From contig NZ_LBMD01000008.1 of the NCBI RefSeq assembly GCF_001293645.1, positions 1-64,000 on the forward strand: a stretch of DNA of 64,000 nucleotides, read 5' to 3'. Below the pieces are notes generated by a model. The model was given only the letters and a program-made list of their open reading frames with translations, had not been told where the DNA came from and did no database searches. The stretch's first letter is position 1. Each line of letters opens with the position of its first letter. The DNA comes from Bacillus sp. CHD6a. GTDB taxonomy: Bacteria; Bacillota; Bacilli; Bacillales; Bacillaceae_I. Below, piece after piece: positions 56,500-64,000 of the stretch. The translations under genes and the position numbers were made by a program.

Positions 56500-59133
56500 T
56501 TAAACGGATTTTATCCAATCTTCAACAGATTGTAATGCAGAATCGACTTGTTCCGGGTTTTTTCCGCCTGCTTGTGCCATGTCAGGACGACCTCCGCCGC
56601 CGCCACCGCAACGTGTAGCCACTTCTTTCACAACCTTACCGGCATGGTAACCTTTTTCAATTAGATCTTTTGTTACCCCTGCAGAAATGTTTACTTTTCC
56701 ATCTTGTACACTTGCAAGTACTATAATACCAGAACCAAGCTTATTTTTTAAATCATCCACCATCGTGCGCAGGTTGTTCATGTCTGTACCTGCTACCTTG
56801 CTCACAAGCATTGTAACGCCATTGACTTCTTTTGCTTTTGATGAAAGGTTGGATGCTTCAATGTTTCCAAGCTTAGAAGCCAAAGATTGATTCTCTCTTT
56901 GCAGTTCTTTCATATCAGATAAAAGAACGTCGATTCTTGTTCCTACTTCCTGTGGCTTTGTTTTAAGCTTAGCTGCTGCTTCTTTTAACAGCTGTACTTG
57001 ATCATTTAATAAGCGATAAGCGCCTTCGCCTGTCACTGCTTCCATACGGCGTGTCCCTGCTCCGATACCTGACTCAGAAACAATTTTGAATAGGCCGATC
57101 TCAGATGTATTTGGCACATGACAACCACCGCAAAGCTCCAGGCTGTATTCTCCAACTTGAACAACACGAACAATATCTCCGTACTTTTCACCAAACAATG
57201 CCATTGCACCCATTTCTTTTGCTTCCGTGATGGATTTGTTCTCAATGACAACATGGATGCTAGCCCAAATCTTTTCATTAACAATTGCTTCAATTTTCTC
57301 GATTTCCTCTTGTGTCACTTGACCAAAATGAGAGAAATCAAAACGAAGGCGGTCAGCCGTTACTTGAGATCCTGCTTGGTTAACATGAGTACCCAGCACG
57401 TCTTTTAATGCTTGATGCAGAATGTGAGTAGCTGTATGGTTCTTAATAATCTGCGCACGGTTTTTCGCATGAACTTCTGCTTTGACAGTCTGATCTGTAC
57501 TCAATACACCCTCTTCTACTACGATTGTGTGTAGGTTTTGACCATTAGGAGCCTTTTGAACATCCTTTACAAACGCTCTACCTGTTTCTGTAACGATATA
57601 TCCATGGTCAGCAATCTGGCCACCACTTTCAGCATAAAATGGTGTTTCTGCTAGGATTACTTGTACTTCTTCACCTGTTTGTGCCTCATTAGCAAGCTCA
57701 CCTTTTTTTACGATGACAGAAAGCATTGTATCCGCACTAAGCTGATCGTATCCTATAAAGCTGCTTTCAGTACGGATTTCTCCAAGCACACCAGATTGAA
57801 CTTGCATGGAACTGGAGTCTTGACGTGCAGAACGGGCACGGTCACGCTGCATTTCCATTTCTTTTTCGAATCCTTCGTGATCAAGCGTCATGTTCTGTTC
57901 TTCCACATATTCTTCTGTCAGTTCTACAGGGAACCCGTACGTATCATACAGTCGGAATGCGTCAGCACCGGAAACTACTGTACTTCCATCCTCTTTAGCT
58001 TTTGCAATGACAGTGGAAAGAATCGCCAAACCATCATTTAATGTTTCATGGAAACGCTCTTCTTCGGTTTTCACTACACGCTGGATAAAATCTTGTTTTT
58101 CTTTTACCTCAGGGTAGAAATCAACCATGATTTCCGCTACAACTGGCACTAATTCATACATGAATGGACGGTTGATGCCAAGTTGCTTAGCGTAACGCAC
58201 TGCTCTTCTTAATAGACGGCGTAGTACATATCCGCGTCCTTCATTAGATGGTAAGGCACCATCACCAACTGCAAATGTCACGGTACGAATATGGTCTGCG
58301 ATAACTTTGAATGCCGTGTCTTTTTCTGCGTTAGTACGGTATTTTTCACCGGACACATTTTCAGTCGCTTCGATGATAGGAATGAAAAGGTCGGTATCAA
58401 AGTTTGTCGGCACATCTTGAATAACGGAAACCATACGCTCAAGCCCCATACCTGTATCAATATTTTTCTTAGGAAGCGGTGTGTAAGTATGGTCTGGGTT
58501 GTGGTTAAACTCAGAAAATACAAGGTTCCAAATTTCAAGGTAGCGCTCGTTTTCTCCCCCTGGATATAGTTCTGGGTCATTTAAGTCGTTCCCATAACTT
58601 TCTCCACGGTCATAGAAAATTTCTGTATTCGGTCCACTAGGGCCTTCCCCGATATCCCAGAAGTTACCCTCTAAGCGAATGATTCTCTCAGCAGGTACAC
58701 CTATTACTTCATTCCAGTACGTATAAGCCTCTTCGTCTTCTGGATGAATGGTAACGGATAATTTTTCAGGTTCAAAGCCAATCCATTTTTCGCTCGTAAG
58801 GAACTCCCAAGCCCAGTCGATGGCTTCTTTTTTGAAGTACTCTCCAATAGAAAAGTTACCAAGCATTTCAAAGAAAGTGTGATGACGCGCTGTTTTTCCA
58901 ACGTTTTCAATGTCGTTGGTTCGAATTGATTTTTGTGCATTACAAATACGAGGATTTGCCGGGATGACACGGCCATCGAAATATTTTTTCAAGGTTGCTA
59001 CGCCACTGTTGATCCATAGTAGGGATGGGTCTTCGTGCGGGACAAGGGATGCGCTTGGTTCTACAGAATGTCCTTTCTCTTTGAAGAAGTCTAGGAACAT
59101 TTGTCGTACTTGAGCGGATGTTAGATGTTTCAT
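56500..59133 (-). CDS. alaS: Alanyl-tRNA synthetase
   Basis: Charges tRNA-Ala and edits mischarged products. 877 residues: class II catalytic core at the N-terminus ([27 protein letters not shown]), the editing domain with [12 protein letters not shown] (HxxxH) and [13 protein letters not shown], and the C-terminal DHHA1 domain with the glycine-rich [17 protein letters not shown]. Preceded by a T-box leader, so expression rises when tRNA-Ala is uncharged. Confidence 0.98.
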   Translation of the reverse strand: MKHLTSAQVRQMFLDFFKEKGHSVEPSASLVPHEDPSLLWINSGVATLKKYFDGRVIPANPRICNAQKSIRTNDIENVGKTARHHTFFEMLGNFSIGEYFKKEAIDWAWEFLTSEKWIGFEPEKLSVTIHPEDEEAYTYWNEVIGVPAERIIRLEGNFWDIGEGPSGPNTEIFYDRGESYGNDLNDPELYPGGENERYLEIWNLVFSEFNHNPDHTYTPLPKKNIDTGMGLERMVSVIQDVPTNFDTDLFIPIIEATENVSGEKYRTNAEKDTAFKVIADHIRTVTFAVGDGALPSNEGRGYVLRRLLRRAVRYAKQLGINRPFMYELVPVVAEIMVDFYPEVKEKQDFIQRVVKTEEERFHETLNDGLAILSTVIAKAKEDGSTVVSGADAFRLYDTYGFPVELTEEYVEEQNMTLDHEGFEKEMEMQRDRARSARQDSSSMQVQSGVLGEIRTESSFIGYDQLSADTMLSVIVKKGELANEAQTGEEVQVILAETPFYAESGGQIADHGYIVTETGRAFVKDVQKAPNGQNLHTIVVEEGVLSTDQTVKAEVHAKNRAQIIKNHTATHILHQALKDVLGTHVNQAGSQVTADRLRFDFSHFGQVTQEEIEKIEAIVNEKIWASIHVVIENKSITEAKEMGAMALFGEKYGDIVRVVQVGEYSLELCGGCHVPNTSEIGLFKIVSESGIGAGTRRMEAVTGEGAYRLLNDQVQLLKEAAAKLKTKPQEVGTRIDVLLSDMKELQRENQSLASKLGNIEASNLSSKAKEVNGVTMLVSKVAGTDMNNLRTMVDDLKNKLGSGIIVLASVQDGKVNISAGVTKDLIEKGYHAGKVVKEVATRCGGGGGGRPDMAQAGGKNPEQVDSALQSVEDWIKSV

Positions 59134-59169
59134 TAGATTTTCCTCCTTTAAGTGTTACTGTTTCATACT

Positions 59170-59515
59170 CCTGTTTCCTTCCGTTCAGATGATCGCTTTC
59201 CGCGGGGCGTTGCTTGAGCCTCCTCGCTGCGCTGAAGGCCACTGAAAAAGTCTTGGATTAAGATATTGTTCAAACACGGCTATAGATTTCCGCAAATGGC
59301 TTCGCTTTCCTAAGGCTGACGTGAGCCTCCTCGGCTACGCCTGTGGGGTCTCCACCTAGCACTATCTCCCTCAGGAGTCTTCGCCTTTTGCTCCAATCCA
59401 CAGCTCGAAATTACCAAATACAATATCATATCAGTTTTAACGTGACCTCCAGCGGGGTCTCAAGTCTACCGCTACCTCCCGCCGGAGTCGACCACCTTGC
59501 ACTTCAGTCAACAGG
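59170..59515 (+). repeat. Nested dispersed elements, copies 4a and 4b
   Basis: An outer copy begins with CCTGTT (59170-59175), GCTTTCCGCGGGGC and GAGCCTCCTCGCTGCGCT, is broken at about 59234, and resumes at about 59453 with GCGGGGTCTCAAG, ending AACAGG (59510-59515). Inside are the linker GGCCACTGAAAAAGTC (59237-59252) and a complete copy (about 59280-59403). It lies between the T-box and alaS, within the alaS leader transcript. Confidence 0.8.
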
Positions 59516-59536
59516 GAAATTTGAAGAAAACAAAAA

Positions 59537-59794
59537 ACTCCCGTCCCTAATAACAGGGACGAGAGTGTTCTCGCGGTACCACCCTGATTATGACAGAATA
59601 ATTCTGTCATCTCTCAGATTGCTTTAACGGTGCAAACCGGCAGGATTTTACCCTGCTCTCTGGATTAGCTTTCCATTACCCTTCACCCTGGAATTCTTGC
59701 AGCCGCGGAATTCCTCTCTATGTGAGCAAATGCTCGTCTGGATGGTCTGTAACGTACTTAGATCCTTCTTTGAATTAGTTTATGTAGCTTGTAT
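59537..59794 (-). promoter_or_regulatory. T-box riboswitch for alaS
   Basis: The T-box AGGGTGGTACCGCG is on the minus strand at 59572-59585. The terminator ACTC-CGTCCC ... GGGACG-GAGT is at 59537-59566. Stem I is closed by GGAU (59762-59765) and AUCC. On its 3' side the specifier loop reads GGAAAGCUAAUCC, giving alanine codon GCU (59667-59669); AGUA is opposite. Uncharged tRNA-Ala should stabilise the antiterminator. Confidence 0.94.
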
Positions 59795-59800
59795 GCTTCG

Positions 59801-59829
59801 ATTATATGCAACAGGAAGACCGTTGTCAA
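59801..59829 (-). promoter_or_regulatory. alaS sigma-A promoter
   Basis: On the minus strand a perfect TTGACA (59824-59829), 17 bp spacer and perfect TATAAT (59801-59806). The -35 box contains the stop codon of the upstream transporter gene. Confidence 0.93.
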
Positions 59830-60884
59830 TGTTTGATAAAATGAGCGGTAAGATGAGTTAAGGTAACTTTCATCACAGCGAATACTGGTACTGCCAAAAT
59901 TAATCCTACCACCCCTGCCACCTCTCCTCCGATCAATAGCGCCAGTATAATGAACACCGGGTGGATATGGAGACTTTTCCCCACAATCAATGGCGATAAA
60001 ATGTTCCCTTCAATAAATTGCAGACCAAAAATAATGATGATCACAAACAGTACCATTTTCACAGATATCGTCGCAGCAATGATTACTGCCGGAAAGGCTC
60101 CAATAATTGGGCCAAAATAGGGGATGATGTTCGTGATTCCAATGATTACACCGAGTACCAGTGGATATTTCATGCCAACCATCCAGAGGCTAGCGGTTGC
60201 CAATAAGCCTATTAATAAACAAACCGTCAACTGACCTCTTATATAACTACCCAGTGAGATGTCTACATCCTTTAAGAAGGCAATTCCTGGCTCCCTCCAT
60301 TTTCGGGGCGTCAAGTACCAAACCGTTTTTTTCACCTGATCATAGTCCTTCAACAGGTAAAACACGATAAAGGGAATGACAATCAAAATAAAAAAGGAGT
60401 TCAACAAACCTTTTAATCCAGCTACAACTTTTGACAGGAGATTTGAAAGCATTGCTTCAAATTCACTAAATGTCTGATCTACCCTATCATGAATTCCATC
60501 CGGCCAACCAGATGTAGAACTATGAATCTGTTTGATCCAACCGCTGTATGTCTGGGCTAATCGGGGGAAGTTGTCTGAGAGCTCCCAAAGTTGATCAATG
60601 ATAACTGGTATCCCTTTGTACCCTATGAGACCGATTCCACCAAAAAATAAGAGATAGATGATGAGGATAGCAATTGGTCTAGGCATCCCTCTGTTGTGTG
60701 TGTATTCTACAACAGGGTGTAATAGGTATGTAATGAAAATGCTGATAAAAAATGGAATACTAATAATAAACAAAACCTTCAAAACAGGCGCCCACAATGG
60801 ACTTAATTTCATAAACACATACAAAATAATCATAACGAGTAGAAGTGTACCTAGGCGTAACAGCCATTTCTTCTGATTTTCCAA
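59826..60884 (-). CDS. AI-2E family transporter (UPF0118)
   Basis: A 352-residue polytopic membrane protein with about eight hydrophobic segments (for example LRLGTLLLVMIILYVFM, PIAILIIYLLFFGGIGLIGY, GIIGITNIIPYFGPIIGAFPAVIIA). The family includes exporters and sodium/proton antiporters, so the substrate cannot be read from the sequence. B. subtilis counterpart yrrI is also next to alaS. Confidence 0.9.
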   Translation of the reverse strand: MENQKKWLLRLGTLLLVMIILYVFMKLSPLWAPVLKVLFIISIPFFISIFITYLLHPVVEYTHNRGMPRPIAILIIYLLFFGGIGLIGYKGIPVIIDQLWELSDNFPRLAQTYSGWIKQIHSSTSGWPDGIHDRVDQTFSEFEAMLSNLLSKVVAGLKGLLNSFFILIVIPFIVFYLLKDYDQVKKTVWYLTPRKWREPGIAFLKDVDISLGSYIRGQLTVCLLIGLLATASLWMVGMKYPLVLGVIIGITNIIPYFGPIIGAFPAVIIAATISVKMVLFVIIIIFGLQFIEGNILSPLIVGKSLHIHPVFIILALLIGGEVAGVVGLILAVPVFAVMKVTLTHLTAHFIKH

Positions 60885-60941
60885 GAGAAACGCCTCCTAC
60901 TCGTTATTCTCTATTTAGTTATCATTATTTATACAGGCCTT

Positions 60942-62303
60942 TTACTTCAACTCGGAAATGGCGTCTGCCACTGTTCTAATCATAAATTGCAGGTCTTCAT
61001 CACTGATGCACAGCGGCGGTGACAAAGTGAGCACATTGTTAAAACCTGCGACTGTGGCTCCGTTTTTGCCAACAATTAAGCCTTTCTTTTTACAAGAGGC
61101 AATGACACCATTTATTCTATCTATTTCAATCGGCTCTTTTGTTTCCTTGTTTTTTACAAGTTCTAATCCTATTAGGAGGCCTTTTCCTCTAACATCTCCA
61201 ACAAACGGATGATCAGATAGCCGGGATTTTAGTTCGCTTAATAAAACTGCCCCTTTTTCTGCAGAGCGCTCTATCAGCTTTTCATTTTCCATTATTTCAA
61301 GGTTTTTCAGTGCCAAGGCACATGAGGCAGGACTTCCCCCAAATGTATTAACATGACGCAAGTAGTCGTACTCCTCTGATCCTTTGAATTGGTCATAGAT
61401 CTCTTTTTTTACAGCCGTGGCTGAAAGCGGCAAGTAGGCACTTGTAATACCTTTGGCCATGGTGATGATATCTGGTTTTACGCCATAATTCATGAATCCA
61501 AATGGCTTTCCCGTTCTCCCAAAACCGCAGATCACTTCATCGACGATTAATAGGGCACCATGCTTTTTACATATTTCAGAGACTGCTCCCATATAGTTGT
61601 CGGGCGGAGTAAGGATCCCTCCCCCTGTAATGATAGGTTCCATGATCATCGCAGCAATGGTTTCACTGAGCTCCCAAGTCATTACTTGATCCACATCTTT
61701 CACACATCTCATTCTCATAGGATCTTCTGTCTGAGGATCTTCCATTCTATATGTGTCAGGAGGCGGGATGTGTACAAACCCTGGAGCGAGGGGTTCATAT
61801 TTATATTTCCGTTGTGCCTGCCCTGTTGCTGCTAGGGAACCCATTGTGTTTCCGTGATAGGAACGGTATCTGGAAACAATTTTATACCGGTTGCTATTTC
61901 CACGTTGCGCATGATACTGCCTAGCAATCTTAAAGGCTGTTTCATTGGCTTCCGATCCACTGTTGGAAAAGAAGATGACATATTCTTCTCCAAGCCACTC
62001 GTTTAGTTTTTCGGCAAGTTTAATGGCCGGGACGTGACTTTGTGTGAGTGGAAAATAAGCCAGTTCTTTCAGTTGCTCGTACGCAGCTTCTGCAAGTTCC
62101 GTTCTGCCGTAGCCAACGTTGACACACCACAGTCCTGACATACCATCCAAATAGCGGTTTCCATCAATATCCGTAATCCAAGCACCTTTGGCTTCTTTTA
62201 CAACCATGGTAGAGGATGGATTGTAAGGCTTCATAGAATGCCATAGATAGCGATCATCTTGAGCCAACATGCTTTGGTCTTGCGTTTGATTTATTTTACC
62301 CAA
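60942..62303 (-). CDS. Class III (omega) aminotransferase
   Basis: PLP-dependent aminotransferase moving amino groups to pyruvate or a similar acceptor. Features: FFSNSGSEANETAFKIAR, SYHGNTMGS, LIVDEVICGFGRTG, and the PLP lysine in ITMAKGITSAYLPL. TTG 62303 is chosen because AGAAAGG lies 9 nt upstream; ATG 62342 is in frame (466 residues) but lacks a site. Next to mmsA it probably uses beta-alanine or 3-aminoisobutyrate, giving the semialdehyde for MmsA. Substrate is inferred. Confidence 0.88.
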   Translation of the reverse strand: MGKINQTQDQSMLAQDDRYLWHSMKPYNPSSTMVVKEAKGAWITDIDGNRYLDGMSGLWCVNVGYGRTELAEAAYEQLKELAYFPLTQSHVPAIKLAEKLNEWLGEEYVIFFSNSGSEANETAFKIARQYHAQRGNSNRYKIVSRYRSYHGNTMGSLAATGQAQRKYKYEPLAPGFVHIPPPDTYRMEDPQTEDPMRMRCVKDVDQVMTWELSETIAAMIMEPIITGGGILTPPDNYMGAVSEICKKHGALLIVDEVICGFGRTGKPFGFMNYGVKPDIITMAKGITSAYLPLSATAVKKEIYDQFKGSEEYDYLRHVNTFGGSPASCALALKNLEIMENEKLIERSAEKGAVLLSELKSRLSDHPFVGDVRGKGLLIGLELVKNKETKEPIEIDRINGVIASCKKKGLIVGKNGATVAGFNNVLTLSPPLCISDEDLQFMIRTVADAISELK

Positions 62304-62369
62304 CGGAAACACCCTTTCTATGTGAGGAGCATTGCTAACCATTCACACTTAGAAATCTTTAAAACACCG

Positions 62370-62481
62370 CTGGTGATTTCCGCAAATGGCTTCGCTTTCC
62401 TAGGGGCGCTACTGGAGCCTGCGTGGTCTCCATCTAGTGCCATCTTCCTCAGGAGTCTTCGCCTTTTGCTCCAATCACCAG
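62370..62481 (+). repeat. Dispersed intergenic element, copy 5
   Basis: 112 bp bounded by CTGGTGATT (62370-62378) and its perfect complement AATCACCAG (62473-62481). The outer stem differs from CTGTTGATT/AATCAACAG of copy 2 by a compensated pair. The middle is shortened. It lies between mmsA and the aminotransferase. Confidence 0.86.
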
Positions 62482-62513
62482 GTAGAAATCATCTCTATAC
62501 TCTACACCTTATT

Positions 62514-63980
62514 TTAAAAATCGAATCTTGATGTGATCATTTTTTTCCGGGTGAAGAAATTGACGCCGTCTTTTCCGTTTACGTGAAGGTCGCCATAGAA
62601 AGAATCTTTCCAGCCGGAGAATGGGAAAAATGCCATCGTTGCAGGGACCCCTACATTGACACCAATCATTCCGGCATCTGCCTCTTCCCTGAACTGTCGG
62701 ACTGCTTTGGCGTCTTTTGTATAAATGGTGGCCCCATTACCGAATCGTGATTTCTCAATATGCGACAATGCTTCATCAAGATCTTTTGCACGCAAAAGGC
62801 TTAGTACCGGTGCGAAAATTTCTTCCTTGGCAATCGTCATTTCAGGGGTAACATGATCAAAGATGGTTGGTCCCAAATAATGGCCTTCTGTCATTTCGTC
62901 CATTTCTTTTCGACCGTCTCGGATTAATGACGCCCCCTCAGAAACACCCTGTTTAATGTAACCGAGTACTTTTTCTCTATGACTTTCTCTAATAACAGGT
63001 GTTAATAAAACTTCCTCATCCATACCGTTTCCGATTGTCAGGGAGTTTGCTTTGTTTTTCAGCTCTTCTACAAATTGATCGTTATCTCCGACTACTACGA
63101 CGGCACTGCATGCCATGCAACGCTGCCCCGCACTTCCAAAAGCAGATGTCAGAATATGCTGTGCAGCTTTTTCAATATTCGCGTCAGGCATCACGACATG
63201 ATGATTCTTAGCACCAGATAAAGCCTGAACCCGCTTGCCATTCTTCGCCGCTGTCTCATACACATATTTTGCAACAGGCTGAGACCCTACGAAGGAGATC
63301 GCTTTAACATCTTCATGATCTAGTAAACCATTTACCACATCATGTGCACCGTGGACAATATTTAACACCCCATCCGGCGCTCCTGCTTCTGTAAAAAGTT
63401 CTACTAAACGATTAGCAAGCATCGGCGTCCGTTCCGAAGGCTTTAGGACAAATGTATTTCCGCATGCGATAGCGAGCGGAAACATCCAAAGTGGAACCAT
63501 CATCGGGAAGTTAAAGGGAGTAATCCCCCCGACCACTCCGAGTGGATATCTATACATGCTAGAATCAATGTCTTCCGCTATGTTTGATAAAGTCTCTCCC
63601 ATCATTAATGTTGGAGCACCTGCTGCAAATTCTACACATTCCAACCCTCTTTGTACTTCTCCATGCGCTTCTTTAAAAGCTTTTCCGTTTTCAAGTACAA
63701 TCAGCTTTGCCAGTTCGTCATGATTTTGTGTTAATAAGTGATGGTAAGCATACATAATGCGTGCACGTTTAGGAACGGGTGTATCTTTCCAAGTTTTATA
63801 AGCAGTTTTGGCCGCCTTGACTGCTTCCACTACATCTTGTTTAGTTGAAATCGGGACCTTTGCCAAACATTCCTTTGTAGCTGGGTTTATGACTTCCATC
63901 TGTTCCGAACCTTTAGAATCCACCCATTTTCCATCTATGAAATTTTGCAATACCCTTGTGTCTTTTGAAGTAATTGTCAT
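62514..63980 (-). CDS. mmsA: CoA-acylating methylmalonate-semialdehyde dehydrogenase
   Basis: Oxidises methylmalonate or malonate semialdehyde to propionyl-CoA or acetyl-CoA. 488 residues of the aldehyde dehydrogenase fold: [21 protein letters not shown], and the catalytic cysteine in [11 protein letters not shown] (about C285). The lack of the usual glutamate-based hydrolysis region is typical of CoA-dependent MmsA/IolA. GGAGGA lies before the ATG. Upstream of the class III aminotransferase; no inositol genes are seen, so a beta-amino-acid pathway is more likely. Confidence 0.93.
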   Translation of the reverse strand: MTITSKDTRVLQNFIDGKWVDSKGSEQMEVINPATKECLAKVPISTKQDVVEAVKAAKTAYKTWKDTPVPKRARIMYAYHHLLTQNHDELAKLIVLENGKAFKEAHGEVQRGLECVEFAAGAPTLMMGETLSNIAEDIDSSMYRYPLGVVGGITPFNFPMMVPLWMFPLAIACGNTFVLKPSERTPMLANRLVELFTEAGAPDGVLNIVHGAHDVVNGLLDHEDVKAISFVGSQPVAKYVYETAAKNGKRVQALSGAKNHHVVMPDANIEKAAQHILTSAFGSAGQRCMACSAVVVVGDNDQFVEELKNKANSLTIGNGMDEEVLLTPVIRESHREKVLGYIKQGVSEGASLIRDGRKEMDEMTEGHYLGPTIFDHVTPEMTIAKEEIFAPVLSLLRAKDLDEALSHIEKSRFGNGATIYTKDAKAVRQFREEADAGMIGVNVGVPATMAFFPFSGWKDSFYGDLHVNGKDGVNFFTRKKMITSRFDF

Positions 63981-64000
63981 GTAATGTCCTCCTCATCCTT

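Overview
The window is chromosomal DNA of a spore-forming, low-GC member of the Bacillaceae. Evidence for this is the sporulation set (spoIIP, gpr, sigK, sda, yqxA, pbpI), the comE locus, strong GGAGG-type ribosome sites with ATG/GTG/TTG starts, and gene order that closely follows two neighbourhoods of Bacillus subtilis (yqeV to yqeG, and yrhC to yrrI). No rRNA, tRNA, insertion sequence, prophage or CRISPR array was seen. Almost all genes are on the minus strand.

Layout. 1-510: a tandem 52-bp repeat array. 574-12697: deoC, then the heat-shock operon hrcA-grpE-dnaK-dnaJ-prmA-rsmE-mtaB with a perfect CIRCE operator, preceded by hemW and lepA. 12869-18166: sporulation genes yqxA, spoIIP and gpr, then rpsT, holA and yqzM. 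18306-27936: comEC-comEB-comEA with divergent comER, then yqeM-rsfS-yqeK-nadD-yqeI-aroE-yqeH-yqeG (ribosome maturation, NAD and shikimate synthesis). 28147-28550: sda, whose upstream region carries DnaA boxes and a LexA-like box. 28594-32823: psd, pepF, a YjcZ-like peptide and an uninterrupted sigK. 33050-34525: an AT-rich island with a PlcR-like HTH-TPR regulator and a divergent 40-residue secreted pre-peptide. 34560-38038: an OpuF-type osmolyte importer with the binding protein fused to the permease, and a lipoprotein nuclease. 38087-43633: yrhC, an M32 carboxypeptidase, and mccB-mccA-mtnN-yrrT, which convert S-adenosylhomocysteine-derived homocysteine to cysteine. 43843-46988: small or poorly known genes, a NERD protein and yrrS. 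47082-54493: pbpI, greA, udk, the tRNA U34 modification genes trhP2-trhP1-trmR, and mltG. 54739-60884: nsrR, yrzB, ruvX, ireB, alaS with a T-box leader, and an AI-2E-family membrane protein. 60942-63980: a class III aminotransferase and an mmsA dehydrogenase, probably a beta-amino-acid catabolic pair.

The best candidate for something undescribed is the regulator/pre-peptide pair at 33050-34525. The peptide ends in NELPPLY, which resembles the PapR ending ADLPFEF from Bacillus cereus (recalled, not searched). A perfect inverted repeat lies exactly between the -35 and -10 boxes of the peptide promoter. Other notable structure: a dispersed ~126-bp intergenic element whose terminal stems covary between copies, including one copy inside another; two unrelated intergenic arrays that both repeat every 21 bp; and a terminator-like hairpin that contains the ribosome site of pbpI.

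All family assignments rest on reading the sequence and recalled family features. No database search was run.
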